Source: Flavobacterium oncorhynchi
Lineage (GTDB): Bacteria > Bacteroidota > Bacteroidia > Flavobacteriales > Flavobacteriaceae
Assembly (NCBI RefSeq): GCF_002217355.1
Contig: NZ_MUHA01000022.1
Span: 22,476-86,475, forward strand
Length of the DNA stretch: 64,000 nucleotides
Direction: 5' to 3'
Shown here: piece after piece, positions 54,290 to 62,838 of the stretch
Numbering within the stretch: the stretch's first letter is position 1
Layout: each line of letters begins with the position of its first letter
The notes under the pieces: generated by a model
The model's database searches: none
What the model was told of the DNA's origin: nothing
Seen by the model: the letters and a program-made list of their open reading frames with translations, nothing else
Position numbers and translations under genes: made by a program

Positions 54290-54332
54290 CTTAGCGCTCT
54301 TTGCGTAAATCTTTGCGAACTTTGCGGTTAAA
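54290..54332. repeat. Solo arm of the CCGCAAAG-type element
   Basis: TTAGCGCTCTTTGCGTAAAT followed by CTTTGCGAACTTTGCGGTTA. It is a right-hand arm of the 53944-54074 family without a matching left arm nearby, unless it pairs across the intervening TGTCATTTCGAC element. Confidence 0.75.
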
Positions 54333-54380
54333 AAAAGCTTTTTCGCTACTTTTACTACTCAAACAATACAACACTCCAAA

Positions 54381-55541
54381 ATGAAAATACTACTCCTAGG
54401 TTCAGGCGAATTAGGCAAAGAATTTGTCATTGCTGCCCAACGAATCGGACAAACCATAATTGCAGTTGATAGTTACGAAAATGCACCAGCAATGCAAGTT
54501 GCGCACGGCTTTGAAGTCATCAATATGCTCGACGGCGATGCACTCGACCGAATCGTAGCCAAACACCAACCCGATTTTATCGTTCCCGAAATAGAAGCCA
54601 TTCGTACCGAACGTTTTTATGATTACGAAAAACAAGGAATCACTGTTGTTCCTTCAGCGAAAGCGGCAAACTTTACCATGAACCGTAAAGCCATTCGTGA
54701 TTTAGCTGCAAAAGAACTCGGGCTAAGAACAGCCAAATATCAATACGCAACTTCAGCAGAAGAATTGCAAAAAGCCGTTCAAGAAGTTGGAATTCCGTGT
54801 GTGGTGAAACCTTTAATGTCTTCTTCTGGAAAAGGACAATCGACTATAAAAACAGAAAGCGATATCGAAAAAGCGTGGCAATACGCCGTTGCAGGTTCGC
54901 GTGGAGATGTTATCGAAGTTATTGTAGAAGCTTTTGTCAATTTTGACTCGGAAATTACACTTTTAACGATTACTCAAAATAATAATCCGACTTTATTCTG
55001 TGCTCCAATTGGCCACAGACAAGAAAGAGGCGATTATCAGGAAAGTTGGCAGCCGGCTTTAGTATCAGAAAAAGATTTATACGAAGCTCAGGACATGGCA
55101 GAAAAAATCACAGAAGCGCTTGGCGGTGCTGGACTTTTTGGTGTTGAATTTTTCTTAACCAAAGAAGGCGTTTATTTCTCTGAGCTTTCTCCGCGTCCAC
55201 ACGACACTGGAATGGTAACTTTGGCAGGAACACAAAATTTCAATGAATTCGAATTGCATTTAAGAGCGATTTTAAGTCTTCCTATTTTTGAAATTACTTT
55301 AGAAAAAGCCGGAGCTAGCGCCGTAATTTTAGCTTCAGAAGATTCAACAAATCCAACTTTTAACGGAATCGAGAAAATAGCAGCTTTACCCAAAACCGAT
55401 TTCAGAATTTTTGGAAAACCAACATCAAGACCTTACCGAAGAATGGGAGTTGTTTTAAGTCACGATACACTTTCCACTCCAATCAACGAAGTAACAGAAC
55501 GCGCCAAAGAAACGGCAAAATTAATAACAATAAACTCTTAA
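54381..55541 (+). CDS. purT: Phosphoribosylglycinamide formyltransferase 2 (formate-dependent)
   Basis: Converts GAR and formate to FGAR using ATP, in purine synthesis. 386 residues, the PurT length. The N-terminal Rossmann fold [20 protein letters not shown], the ATP-grasp core [53 protein letters not shown] and the metal-binding [14 protein letters not shown] match. First gene of an operon; the DUF6370 gene starts three bases after its stop. Confidence 0.96.
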   Translation: MKILLLGSGELGKEFVIAAQRIGQTIIAVDSYENAPAMQVAHGFEVINMLDGDALDRIVAKHQPDFIVPEIEAIRTERFYDYEKQGITVVPSAKAANFTMNRKAIRDLAAKELGLRTAKYQYATSAEELQKAVQEVGIPCVVKPLMSSSGKGQSTIKTESDIEKAWQYAVAGSRGDVIEVIVEAFVNFDSEITLLTITQNNNPTLFCAPIGHRQERGDYQESWQPALVSEKDLYEAQDMAEKITEALGGAGLFGVEFFLTKEGVYFSELSPRPHDTGMVTLAGTQNFNEFELHLRAILSLPIFEITLEKAGASAVILASEDSTNPTFNGIEKIAALPKTDFRIFGKPTSRPYRRMGVVLSHDTLSTPINEVTERAKETAKLITINS

Positions 55542-55543
55542 AA

Positions 55544-55861
55544 ATGAAAAAACTTATATTCGTAATCTTCCTATTTGTTGGTATTTCAACTCAGGCTCAA
55601 AGTAAAAAAGTAATTGACAAACCAACAGTTGTAGAAGCTGCTTGTGGAGAATGTCAATTTGGAATGAAAGGTAAAAGCTGTGATTTAGCTGTTCGTATTG
55701 ATGGAAAAACTTATTTCGTTGACGGAACAAAAATCGATGATCATGGTGATGCTCACGCCGAAGACGGATTTTGCAATGCAGTCAAAAAAGCAACAGTAAC
55801 CGGAACAATCGAAAAAAATCGTTTTAAAGCTACTTCATTCACTTTAGTAAACGAAAAATAA
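55544..55861 (+). CDS. DUF6370-family small exported protein
   Basis: 105 residues with a signal peptide (MKKLIFVIFLFVGISTQAQ). The mature part has CGECQFGMKGKSCDLAVRIDGKTYFVDG and FCNAVKKATVTGTIEKNRF; four cysteines with CGEC and an HGDAHAED metal-like motif suggest a metal or redox role. I recognise the family as DUF6370 (function unknown). Tightly packed: starts 3 bp after purT and its stop overlaps the Crp-type gene start. Confidence 0.88.
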   Translation: MKKLIFVIFLFVGISTQAQSKKVIDKPTVVEAACGECQFGMKGKSCDLAVRIDGKTYFVDGTKIDDHGDAHAEDGFCNAVKKATVTGTIEKNRFKATSFTLVNEK

Positions 55862-56436
55862 TGGCGTTAATTCTTGAAAATATTGCCAAGCACGTTTCAT
55901 TAACGCCCGAAGAACAAGCTCTTTTTTTATCTAAAACAGAAACTAAAACTTATAAAGCCAAAACTATTTTATTAAGTGCCGGAGAAGTCTGTAAACATTC
56001 GTATTTTGTGAACTCTGGAATTTTAAGAAGTTTCAATATCAACGATAATATTGTAGAGCACGTTCTTTCATTTGCCTGCGAAGGCTGGTGGATGAGCGAT
56101 ATGTACAGTTATTTTTCACAAAAACCGGGACAGCTTTTTATTGAAGTTTTAGAGGATGCAGAAGTAGTTTCTTTATCCAAAGAAAATCAAGAGCAGCTTT
56201 TTCTTGAAATTCCAAAACTAGAACGTTTTTTTAGAATTCTGATCGAAAATTCACTCGTTGCGAATCAGCAAAGATTAATGGATAACTTGAGTTTACCTGC
56301 CGAAGAACGTTTTGAAAAATTCACTAAAAAATACGGAACATTAGTTCACAAAGTTCCTCAAAAACAAATCGCCTCTTTCATTGGCGTAACACCAGAATTC
56401 TTCAGCAAAATGAAAGCTAGGCTCTTGAAGAAATAG
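55861..56436 (+). CDS. Crp/Fnr-family transcriptional regulator
   Basis: 191 residues. N-terminal cyclic-nucleotide-binding-like beta barrel (10-115) including LLSAGEVCKHSYFVNSGILRSFN, then a dimerisation helix and a C-terminal recognition helix region with ERFEKFTKKYG, QIASFIGVTPEFFSKMKARLLKK. No 4-Cys FNR cluster is present, so it is not an oxygen-sensing FNR. Overlaps the DUF6370 stop by one base (TAATG), so it is translated with purT and DUF6370. Target genes unknown. Confidence 0.93.
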   Translation: MALILENIAKHVSLTPEEQALFLSKTETKTYKAKTILLSAGEVCKHSYFVNSGILRSFNINDNIVEHVLSFACEGWWMSDMYSYFSQKPGQLFIEVLEDAEVVSLSKENQEQLFLEIPKLERFFRILIENSLVANQQRLMDNLSLPAEERFEKFTKKYGTLVHKVPQKQIASFIGVTPEFFSKMKARLLKK

Positions 56437-56443
56437 TTTTTTT

Positions 56444-56603
56444 GCCACAGATTAAAAGGATTAAACAGATTTTAAAAAAAATGTTGCCACAAATTACACA
56501 AATTTCCACAAATTAAATTGTGTTAAAAATTGAAATAAAATTCGTGGAAATTTGTGTAATTCGTGGTGAAAAAAAATCCTTTTTAATCCTTTTAATCTGT
56601 GGC
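56444..56603. repeat. Nested CACGAATT/GCCACAGATT-type palindromic element
   Basis: Outer arms: a perfect 22-bp inverted repeat (56444-56465, 56582-56603). Inner arms: 28 bp (56487-56514, 56539-56566) with two mismatches. The loop AAATTGTGTTAAAAATTGAAA resembles the loop of the element at 63089-63250, so the two are copies of one composite. Confidence 0.88.
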
Positions 56604-56613
56604 GAAAAAAAAC

Positions 56614-56640
56614 AAAGCCAGTTCATTGAACTGGCTTTTC
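56614..56640. terminator. Terminator between the Crp gene and aceA
   Basis: AAAGCCAGTTCA, single T, TGAACTGGCTTT, a nearly loopless palindrome with a T-run (in both directions), suited to the convergent genes. Confidence 0.8.
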
Positions 56641-56647
56641 TTTTGAA

Positions 56648-57928
56648 TTAAAATTGCTCAACCTCTGTAGAATGTTCCATCGCGGTTATTGCTGATTTTC
56701 CTAACATTACCGTATTTTGAACGGCGTCGAAATAAGAAGTTCCTACGAAAGCCTGGTGTTTTACGGCTCTGAATCCGTTTTTCTGCAAAGCAAATTCACG
56801 TTCCTGCAATTCAGAATAACCTGCCATTCCACGTTCTTTATACGCTCTTGACAACTCAAACATACTTGTATTTAAAGCATGGAATCCCGCCAAAGTAATG
56901 AATTGAAATTTATACCCCATTGCAGCTAAATCTTCTCTAAACGTTTCCATTTCTTCAACCGTTAATTTCGCTGCCCAATTGAAAGAGGGAGAACAATTGT
57001 ACGCCAGCATTTTATCAGGAAATTCTTTTTTCATTGCTGTTGCAAATTTTCTCGCAAATTCTAAATCTGGATTACTGGTTTCCATCCAGATTAAATCGGC
57101 ATAAGGTGCGTAACTCAAACCTCTTGCAATTCCTTGCTCGATTCCATTTTTTACATAGAAGAAACCTTCCGCCGTTTTTTCGCCAGTTAAAAATTTTCTG
57201 TCTCTTGGATCTGCATCGCTCGTTAGCAAATTAGCTGCTTCTGCATCTGTTCTAGCAACAATCAAAGTTGAAACACCCATAACATCTGAAGCCAAACGCG
57301 CTGCAATCAATTTATTAATCGCTTCCTGAGTTGGAACTAATACTTTTCCGCCCAAATGTCCGCACTTTTTAGCAGAACTTAATTGATCTTCAAAATGAAC
57401 TCCAGAAGCTCCAGCTTCAATCATAGATTTCATTAATTCGAAAGCATTCAGGTTTCCCCCAAAACCTGCCTCGGCATCAGCCACAATCGGAACTAAATAA
57501 TCTTTTTTATCTTCAATATTATTTACTGTCTGAATCTGATCCGCACGCAATAAAGCATTGTTAATCTTTTTTACCACCATCGGAACGCTGTTTACTGGAT
57601 AAAGCGATTGATCAGGGTACATTTCGCCTGCTAAGTTTGCATCAGCCGCAACTTGCCAGCCGCTTAAATAAATTGCTTCTAAACCCGCATCGACTTCCTG
57701 AATCGCCTGATTTCCAGTCAACGCCCCCAAACCAGCGACAAAATCCTGACTTTTTAACTTTCTCCATAATTTTTGCGCTCCCATTTTGGCAATAGAATGC
57801 TCAATATGATACGAACCTTGAAGTGTAACTACTTCACTCGCAGTGTAAGGACGTTCAACACCTTTCCATCTTGGGTTCGTGATCCAATCGTTAATCAATT
57901 CCTGAATTCTGTCTTCTGTTGTTTTCAT
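56648..57928 (-). CDS. aceA: Isocitrate lyase
   Basis: Splits isocitrate into glyoxylate and succinate, the first step of the glyoxylate shunt. 426 residues. Active-site motif KKCGHLGG at about 196-203 carries the catalytic Cys; other signatures are [26 protein letters not shown] (metal and substrate site) and [12 protein letters not shown]. Downstream of malate synthase, separated by 216 bp of repeat sequence. Confidence 0.97.
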   Translation of the reverse strand: MKTTEDRIQELINDWITNPRWKGVERPYTASEVVTLQGSYHIEHSIAKMGAQKLWRKLKSQDFVAGLGALTGNQAIQEVDAGLEAIYLSGWQVAADANLAGEMYPDQSLYPVNSVPMVVKKINNALLRADQIQTVNNIEDKKDYLVPIVADAEAGFGGNLNAFELMKSMIEAGASGVHFEDQLSSAKKCGHLGGKVLVPTQEAINKLIAARLASDVMGVSTLIVARTDAEAANLLTSDADPRDRKFLTGEKTAEGFFYVKNGIEQGIARGLSYAPYADLIWMETSNPDLEFARKFATAMKKEFPDKMLAYNCSPSFNWAAKLTVEEMETFREDLAAMGYKFQFITLAGFHALNTSMFELSRAYKERGMAGYSELQEREFALQKNGFRAVKHQAFVGTSYFDAVQNTVMLGKSAITAMEHSTEVEQF

Positions 57929-58013
57929 AAATAGTATAGTTAAAGTGGTTAGTAAAGTTTATAGTTTTCAGTCTCAATTATCAGTTTTAACCGGACTTAA
58001 ATAGTTTTAAGAA

Positions 58014-58146
58014 GATCTGCGTAAATCTTTTCATTCTCATTCTATCTGCCTGATCTGCTACCCGAGCGACAGCGAACAGGCGAAGCAAATCTGCGTGAAA
58101 AAATTATTCGCCCGCAGATTTCACAGATTAAGCGGATTTTTTTCTT
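58014..58146. repeat. AATCTGCG-type repeat between aceA and aceB
   Basis: A hairpin AAATCTGC (58087-58094) / GCAGATTT (58114-58121) plus repeated words ATCTGCGTAAAT and CAGATTTCACAGATTAAG that link it to the GCCACAGATT family. The central segment ACCCGAGCGACAGCGAACAG is more GC-rich than its surroundings. No ORF. Confidence 0.65.
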
Positions 58147-59746
58147 ATAAATATTTGTAACACGGAATAGTCAAAAAGTCAACAAATTCAGTATTTACTA
58201 CCAATCTTTCCAGCACTTTTTCAGCTAACGGAAATTGTTGTTTTTCGTGATTTTCTTCGCCTAATTCGTTTTTAATTTTTTGAAATTCTTCTAAAGCCAA
58301 TTCGTGATAATAGGCTAAATCTAATTTTCGTCCATTATCCAAAAGCACTTTATTTTGAAGCCATTGCCACAATTGCGATCTTGAAATTTCAGCCGTTGCT
58401 GCATCTTCCATCAAATTATGCAATGCAGCAGCACCTTGTCCGTTTAGCCAGGAAGCCAAATACAAAACTCCAACGTTAATATTTTTTCGAACACCGTTTT
58501 CTGTGATAATTCCAATTGGTGGTTCAATTAAATCCTCTTCTGTAATTTTTCGATGTTCTCTTTTAATATGAATCTGATTTGGAGTTGGCATTCCTTTATC
58601 AAAAATTTCTTTTGCTAACGAAACCAAATCTGGATGCGCCACCCAAGTTCCGTCATGACCGTTTCGAACTTCACGTTCTTTATCGGTTTTTACTTTTGCG
58701 AAAGCAATGGTATTGGCTTGTTCGTTATTTCGAATCGGAATTTGCGCAGCCATTCCGCCAATCGCATGAATTCCACGTTTATGACATCTTTGAATAACCA
58801 AATTTGAATACGCATCCATAAAAGGCGAAGTCATATTTACTTGATCACGATCCGGAACGATGAATTTTGGATTTTTTCTAAACTTTTTGATGTAGGAGAA
58901 AATATAATCCCAGCGTCCGCAATTCAAGCCAACGATATGTTCTTTCAATTCGTAAATGATTTCATCTAACTGAAAACTTGCTGTAATGGTTTCAATTAAA
59001 ACCGTCACTTTTATAGTTCCTCTTTTCAGTTTTAGATAATCCTCTGTAAAATCAATTACATTATTCCACCAGCGCGCTTCCAGATAATGTTCCAATTTCG
59101 GAATGTAGAAATACGGCCCAGAATGGTTTTCTAAAAGTCGTTTATGATTATGAAAAACATACAAACCAAAATCTACCAAAGAACCCGAAACTTCTTTCCC
59201 TTCAATTAAAAGATGCTTTTCTGGTAAATGCAAACCTCTTGGACGTACAATTAGCGTTGCGATTTTTTCATTTAAATGATAGGATTTTTGTTTTACCAAA
59301 TCCGTATAAGTAATTGTTTTGTTTACCGCATCGAATAAATTTACTTGACCATCCATCAAATTTTGCCAGGTTGGTGAAGTGCTGTCTTCAAAATCGGCCA
59401 TGAAGGTTTTTGCTCCCGAATTCAACGCATTGATAATCATTTTGCGATCAACAGGTCCAGTGATTTCCACTCTTCTGTCTAATAAATCTTTTGGAATTTC
59501 ACCAGCTGTCCAATTGCCTTCTCTTACGCTTTTAGTTTCTGGAATAAAAACTGGCAGAATTCCCTGATCAAAAGTGACTTGTTTTTGTTCGCGTTGCAAA
59601 AGCAATAGTTTTCGCTGCGATTCGAATTTTCGGTGCAATTCGGTTATAAAAACAATCGCTTCTTCTGTCCAGATTTTTGGATAACGAAGCTTCTTTTCGG
59701 CTAAAAATTCCATTGCCGTTTCGGTAATTTCTAATTGGTTTTTCAT
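58145..59746 (-). CDS. aceB: Malate synthase A
   Basis: Condenses glyoxylate with acetyl-CoA, the second step of the glyoxylate shunt. 533 residues, matching isoform A. Motifs: FMADFEDSTSPTWQNLMDGQ (the DFED region), LHLPEKHLLIEG, YIPKLEHYLEARWWN, VLIETITASFQLDEIIYEL (metal Glu) and GRWDYIFSYIKKF. Upstream of aceA in the same direction; a divergent ScfR-type regulator starts 208 bp away. No obvious -7 element, suggesting activator control. Confidence 0.97.
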   Translation of the reverse strand: MKNQLEITETAMEFLAEKKLRYPKIWTEEAIVFITELHRKFESQRKLLLLQREQKQVTFDQGILPVFIPETKSVREGNWTAGEIPKDLLDRRVEITGPVDRKMIINALNSGAKTFMADFEDSTSPTWQNLMDGQVNLFDAVNKTITYTDLVKQKSYHLNEKIATLIVRPRGLHLPEKHLLIEGKEVSGSLVDFGLYVFHNHKRLLENHSGPYFYIPKLEHYLEARWWNNVIDFTEDYLKLKRGTIKVTVLIETITASFQLDEIIYELKEHIVGLNCGRWDYIFSYIKKFRKNPKFIVPDRDQVNMTSPFMDAYSNLVIQRCHKRGIHAIGGMAAQIPIRNNEQANTIAFAKVKTDKEREVRNGHDGTWVAHPDLVSLAKEIFDKGMPTPNQIHIKREHRKITEEDLIEPPIGIITENGVRKNINVGVLYLASWLNGQGAAALHNLMEDAATAEISRSQLWQWLQNKVLLDNGRKLDLAYYHELALEEFQKIKNELGEENHEKQQFPLAEKVLERLVVNTEFVDFLTIPCYKYL

Positions 59747-59886
59747 AGCTGTGGTTTTATTTTTTTATTACAAAAAAATCTTTCGATTACATCATTTTTC
59801 ATTCATTTCAGAATATCAAAATCGTAACGTTTTGATTTTTAATAATTTCTACATGACAATATTATAAAAAAGTTTTTTACAAAACA

Positions 59887-59900
59887 AGCGAACGTTCGCT
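59887..59900. promoter_or_regulatory. Candidate operator between aceB and the ScfR-type regulator
   Basis: AGCGAACGTTCGCT is a perfect 14-bp palindrome in the divergent region, 30 to 45 bp upstream of the regulator's -33/-7 elements (-33 TTG near 59920, -7 at 59943). GC-rich against the AT-rich surroundings, so unlikely to be chance. Fits a dimeric HTH regulator site. Confidence 0.6.
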
Positions 59901-59942
59901 AAAAATGAAAAATAATTTTTTGGCGATTATTTTTAGAATAAC

Positions 59943-59950
59943 TATATTTG
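59943..59950 (+). promoter_or_regulatory. -7 promoter element of the ScfR-type regulator gene
   Basis: TATATTTG, 20 bp after a -33 TTG, and only 5 bases before the ATG at 59955, implying a leaderless or nearly leaderless transcript. Confidence 0.65.
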
Positions 59951-59954
59951 GTTC

Positions 59955-61436
59955 ATGGATATCGAAAAAGACTATATAAAGCTGATCTTCGGACTAAAAT
60001 TGAAGCAAGTTCGTACTCAAAAAAATCTGTCACTTTTTGGCTTAGCCAAATTGACAAATCTTTCAAAATCGTATTTAAACGAGATTGAAAAGGGAAAAAA
60101 ATATCCAAAAACAGATAAAATTTTGCTTCTCTGCGAACATTTGGACGTGACTTACGACCAAATGGTGTCTTTAAAACTCGACAACAACCTCGCTCCGATT
60201 GGTGAAATCTTAAAATCAGGAATTTTAAAAGAGATTCCACTTGAGCTTTTCGGCATTCAGGAAGCAGATTTAATTGATATTATTGCGAACGCTCCCGCGA
60301 AAGTCAATGCTTTTATTAGTACGATTATCGAAATTGCGCAACATTATAATTTAAGCCGTGAAAGTTTCTTTTTAGCAGCTTTACGTTCGTATCAGGAAGC
60401 ACACAGTAATTATTTTGAAGATTTAGAAGAAAAAGTAATTGCATTTTCGAAGTCGTTTCAGATTAATCTGGATTCTAAAATCACAATTGAAGAATTAGAG
60501 GCAATTTTAAAAGAAGAATACGAATACAAAATTCAAGAAATTGCTTTTACAGATCAGGAAGCTTTGGGCGATTTGCGTTCCATTTACGTTCCAAAAAGCA
60601 AAACTTTATTGCTTTCTACAGAAATCGATGCGCCACAAAGAGCTTTTATTTTAGCTAAAGAAATCGCTTATAACTATTTAAAAATCTCCGATCGATTACT
60701 GACTTTCAGCTGGATTAAGTTTGAAAATTTTGATCAGGTTTTAAATAATTTTTATGCTTCTTATTTTGCTGGCGCTTTATTATTGCCGAGACAATTGGTT
60801 GTAGATAAAGTGAATGCTTTTTTAACCAATGAGAAACCAAATCCGGAAGAATTTGTAGCACTGATTGAAAGCTTCGAAGTTTCGCCGGAATCATTTTACC
60901 AACGATTAACAAATTTATTACCGAAAGATTTTCAGCTTAAAAACTTATTCTTTTTGAGAATGTCTCATAAAATTGATTCTGATGTGTATCAAATCAAAAA
61001 AGAACTACACATTACGAATCAACAAGAACCGCACGCCAATGAAACTAACGAACATTATTGCAGAAGATGGGTTTCAGTGAAAACTATCGACGAAGCCATC
61101 AAACAAAATAAGCCACACTTTTTTGATGCGCAAATTTCGAGTTACGTTCATAGCGGAAATGAATATTTGGTTTTTTCATCAGCAACTAAAGATCCTTTTT
61201 TGCATGATACTATTCGCAGTATCTCTGTTGGAATTTTGATTACGCCGGCAATGAAAAAGAAATTTAAATTTATTGAAGGAAAACCTTTAGTTAAGAGAAT
61301 TGTTGGTGTTACCTGTGAAACTTGCGACGTAAAAGATTGTCTGGAACGCGCTTCTCCTCCAATTGAATTGGAAAAGAAAAAACGCCATGAGAATACGGAT
61401 GCGGTTGTACAGCAGTTTATTTCTCAGTATAGTTAA
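59955..61436 (+). CDS. XRE-type short-chain fatty acyl-responsive regulator (ScfR family)
   Basis: 493 residues. HTH_3 domain at about 10-65 (LKLKQVRTQKNLSLFGLAKLTNLSKSYLNEIEKGKK), an ImmA/IrrE-type region at about 200-330, and a C-terminal ScfR (DUF2083-like) region with the cysteine cluster GVTCETCDVKDCLERASPP. The family includes RamB and PrpC-type regulators that sense acyl-CoA and control glyoxylate-shunt or methylcitrate genes, which fits the divergent aceB-aceA pair. The ImmA/IrrE HEXXH motif is not intact (ALAKEIAYNYL). Confidence 0.92.
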   Translation: MDIEKDYIKLIFGLKLKQVRTQKNLSLFGLAKLTNLSKSYLNEIEKGKKYPKTDKILLLCEHLDVTYDQMVSLKLDNNLAPIGEILKSGILKEIPLELFGIQEADLIDIIANAPAKVNAFISTIIEIAQHYNLSRESFFLAALRSYQEAHSNYFEDLEEKVIAFSKSFQINLDSKITIEELEAILKEEYEYKIQEIAFTDQEALGDLRSIYVPKSKTLLLSTEIDAPQRAFILAKEIAYNYLKISDRLLTFSWIKFENFDQVLNNFYASYFAGALLLPRQLVVDKVNAFLTNEKPNPEEFVALIESFEVSPESFYQRLTNLLPKDFQLKNLFFLRMSHKIDSDVYQIKKELHITNQQEPHANETNEHYCRRWVSVKTIDEAIKQNKPHFFDAQISSYVHSGNEYLVFSSATKDPFLHDTIRSISVGILITPAMKKKFKFIEGKPLVKRIVGVTCETCDVKDCLERASPPIELEKKKRHENTDAVVQQFISQYS

Positions 61437-61469
61437 TTTAGATTATTAGACTTCTTAGATTTTTTTTCT

Positions 61470-61661
61470 TGTCATCCTGAGGAACGAAGGATCACACTAG
61501 GAGCTCGACAAAGATTGGCGACATACTATACGGAGCTACTTACGGAGATTCCTTGTTCCTCGCAATGACAAACTGTATGGTTACTTTGAATCTAAAAAAC
61601 ATTTTGTATTTTCCAATCTTTGTCGAGCTTCTTGTGGAGATTTCTCCTTCGTCGAAATGAC
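61470..61661. repeat. Composite TGTCATTTCGAC-type palindrome
   Basis: The left portion starts TGTCATCCTGAGGAACGAAG (61470) and pairs with CCTTGTTCCTCGCAATGACA (to 61570). A second right arm GATTTCTCCTTCGTCGAAAT runs to TGACA at 61661. GAGCTCGACAAAGATTGG (61501-61518) is inverted at 61613-61629. It looks like two partly overlapping elements. Confidence 0.8.
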
Positions 61662-61718
61662 AAACTACACGGTCATAATTTGAATTCAAACACCAACTTT
61701 CTAAAAAAACCAAAAACG

Positions 61719-61801
61719 TCTAGCATAGCCCCGATAGAAGTGAAAATCCTTTTGTGGTGGGGTTCACCACAAAAGATTGAAACGGATAGCGGGACGTCTG
61801 G
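61719..61801 (+). ncRNA. Flavo-1-like structured RNA element
   Basis: The conserved blocks TAGCCCCGATAGAAGTG and ACGGATAGCGGGAC bracket the perfect hairpin TTTTGTGGTG (61750-61759) / CACCACAAAA (61765-61774) with the loop GGGTT. This block order recalls an RNA family I associate with the Flavo-1 motif, widespread in Bacteroidota intergenic regions with no known function. Assigned from memory of the consensus; the + strand reading matches the family orientation. It lies about 150 bases before the pirin gene. Confidence 0.55.
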
Positions 61802-61833
61802 TCTTTTAAAAACGAAAATTTCTGCCTCAAAAA

Positions 61834-61870
61834 ACCTTAGAATCTCAGCATCTTAGAACCTCAGAACCTT
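61834..61870. repeat. CTTAG-type repeat fragment
   Basis: ACCTTAGAATCTCAGCATCT then TAGAACCTCAGAACCTT. It shares the word set of the outer arms of the 12968-13209 element but has no inverted partner nearby, so it is a solo or truncated copy. Confidence 0.6.
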
Positions 61871-61872
61871 TT

Positions 61873-61888
61873 CTTAATCTACATTAAG
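61873..61888. promoter_or_regulatory. Shared operator upstream of pirin
   Basis: CTTAATCTACATTAAG, palindromic at 14 of 16 positions, 38 bp (start to start) before the -7 element. The same 16-mer with two base changes lies at exactly the same distance before the -7 of the cytoplasmic yceI gene. Confidence 0.68.
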
Positions 61889-61910
61889 TGCTTTTCCTCT
61901 ACATCGACCG

Positions 61911-61918
61911 TATCTTTG
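61911..61918 (+). promoter_or_regulatory. -7 promoter element of the pirin gene
   Basis: TATCTTTG, preceded directly by CGACCG, which also precedes the yceI -7. 31 bases before the ATG at 61949. Confidence 0.72.
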
Positions 61919-61948
61919 TACTATAAAATTAATAAAACATACAAAATC

Positions 61949-62665
61949 ATGGAAAATATAGTATTGCACAAAGCAGAAACAAGAGGAAACGCAAATCACG
62001 GATGGTTGAACGCTTATCACAGCTTTAGTTTTGCGAGCTGGTACAATCCAGATAGAATTCAGTTTGGAGTGCTTCGTGTTTTGAACGACGACACAATTGC
62101 AGGCGGAATGGGTTTTGGAACGCATCCCCACGATAACATGGAAATCATTACAATTCCATTAGAAGGTGATTTGGCTCATAAAGACAGTATGGGAAATACT
62201 GAAATCATTAAAAATGGTGATATTCAGGTAATGAGTGCCGGAACCGGAATTCAGCATAGTGAATTTAACCCGAATGCAGATCAACAGACTAAATTATTAC
62301 AAATCTGGTTGTTTCCAAATAAAAGAAATGTTACGCCTCGTTACCAGCAAATTACTTTGAATGTTGCTGACAGACACAATAAATTAGCTCAGGTTTTATC
62401 TCCAAATGCAGATGATGATGGAGTTTGGATTCATCAAGATGCTTGGTTTAATATGGGTAATTTTGACGCTGGAATTGCAACTGAATATAAAATCAAAAAA
62501 GAAGGAAACGGAGTTTATGCCTTTGTTTTGAAAGGAAATGTTACGATCAATGGCCAGGAATTAAACACTCGCGATGCGGTTGGAATTTCAGGAACTGACA
62601 TCTTAAACATTAAAGCCAACACAGACGCTGAATTTTTATTGATGGACATTCCAATGAATTATTAA
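61949..62665 (+). CDS. Pirin-family protein
   Basis: About 238 residues from the ATG at 61949 (MENIVLHKAETRGNANHGWLNAYHSFSFA); a longer frame starts in the promoter region and is rejected. The bicupin metal site is GFGTHPHDNMEIITIPLEG and GIQHSEFNP (His, His, His, Glu). Bacterial pirins are iron proteins, some with quercetinase activity, some acting as redox co-regulators. It shares a promoter and operator layout with yceI 1.4 kb away. Confidence 0.94.
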   Translation: MENIVLHKAETRGNANHGWLNAYHSFSFASWYNPDRIQFGVLRVLNDDTIAGGMGFGTHPHDNMEIITIPLEGDLAHKDSMGNTEIIKNGDIQVMSAGTGIQHSEFNPNADQQTKLLQIWLFPNKRNVTPRYQQITLNVADRHNKLAQVLSPNADDDGVWIHQDAWFNMGNFDAGIATEYKIKKEGNGVYAFVLKGNVTINGQELNTRDAVGISGTDILNIKANTDAEFLLMDIPMNY

Positions 62666-62693
62666 TTCAAAGATTACAATTAATATTTTTTTT

Positions 62694-62738
62694 TAGAAAC
62701 GATATTTAAGTTGATTTTCAGCTTATTATCGTTTCTTT
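62694..62738 (+). terminator. Terminator after the pirin gene
   Basis: AGAAACGATA ... TATCGTTTCT with an inner AAGTTGA / TCAGCTT hairpin, then a T-run. Confidence 0.82.
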
Positions 62739-62799
62739 TTTTGCTCAAATTTCAGCAAAAACCAAAAAGAAAACGTAATTTTATTAGATGAAAACTGAT

Positions 62800-62809
62800 C
62801 TTAACCTAC
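62800..62809 (+). promoter_or_regulatory. Half-site of the pirin/yceI operator motif (weak)
   Basis: CTTAACCTAC equals the left half of CTTAAYCTAGRTTAAG, in front of the YjdI gene. The right half is lost and the spacing to any -7 differs, so it may be chance. Confidence 0.25.
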
Positions 62810-62838
62810 TAAAAACTAACTATTTAAAATTCTCAATC

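Larger units (their letters stand above)
53922..54380. other. Repeat-filled intergenic region between the U32 gene and purT
   Basis: 459 bases, occupied almost entirely by three dispersed repeats listed separately (53944-54074, 54100-54199, 54290-54332), plus a short stretch AAATCTGCGTGAGAAATTCT near 54240 that recalls the 58.0-58.1 kb repeat. No ORF. The purT promoter is probably near 54345-54355 (CTACTTTTACTA). Confidence 0.7.
61437..61948. other. Repeat and RNA-bearing intergenic region upstream of pirin
   Basis: 512 bases made up of a composite TGTCATTTCGAC-type repeat (61470-61661), a Flavo-1-like RNA element (61719-61801), a CTTAG-type repeat (61834-61870) and the pirin promoter (61873-61918). 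An ORF spanning part of it (61620-61856) has no coding character. Confidence 0.7.

Noticed and set aside
53944..54332. Repeats as a possible CRISPR array
   Set aside because: The repeats are inverted and irregularly spaced with different arm sequences; there are no regular spacers or cas genes.
61620..61856. A 78-codon rightward ORF
   Set aside because: It runs across a palindromic repeat, the Flavo-1-like RNA and a repeat fragment; no protein-like composition or ribosome site.
62800..62809. Operator half-site as proof that the YjdI gene belongs to the pirin/yceI regulon
   Set aside because: Only half the palindrome is present and no -7 occurs at the expected 38-bp distance.
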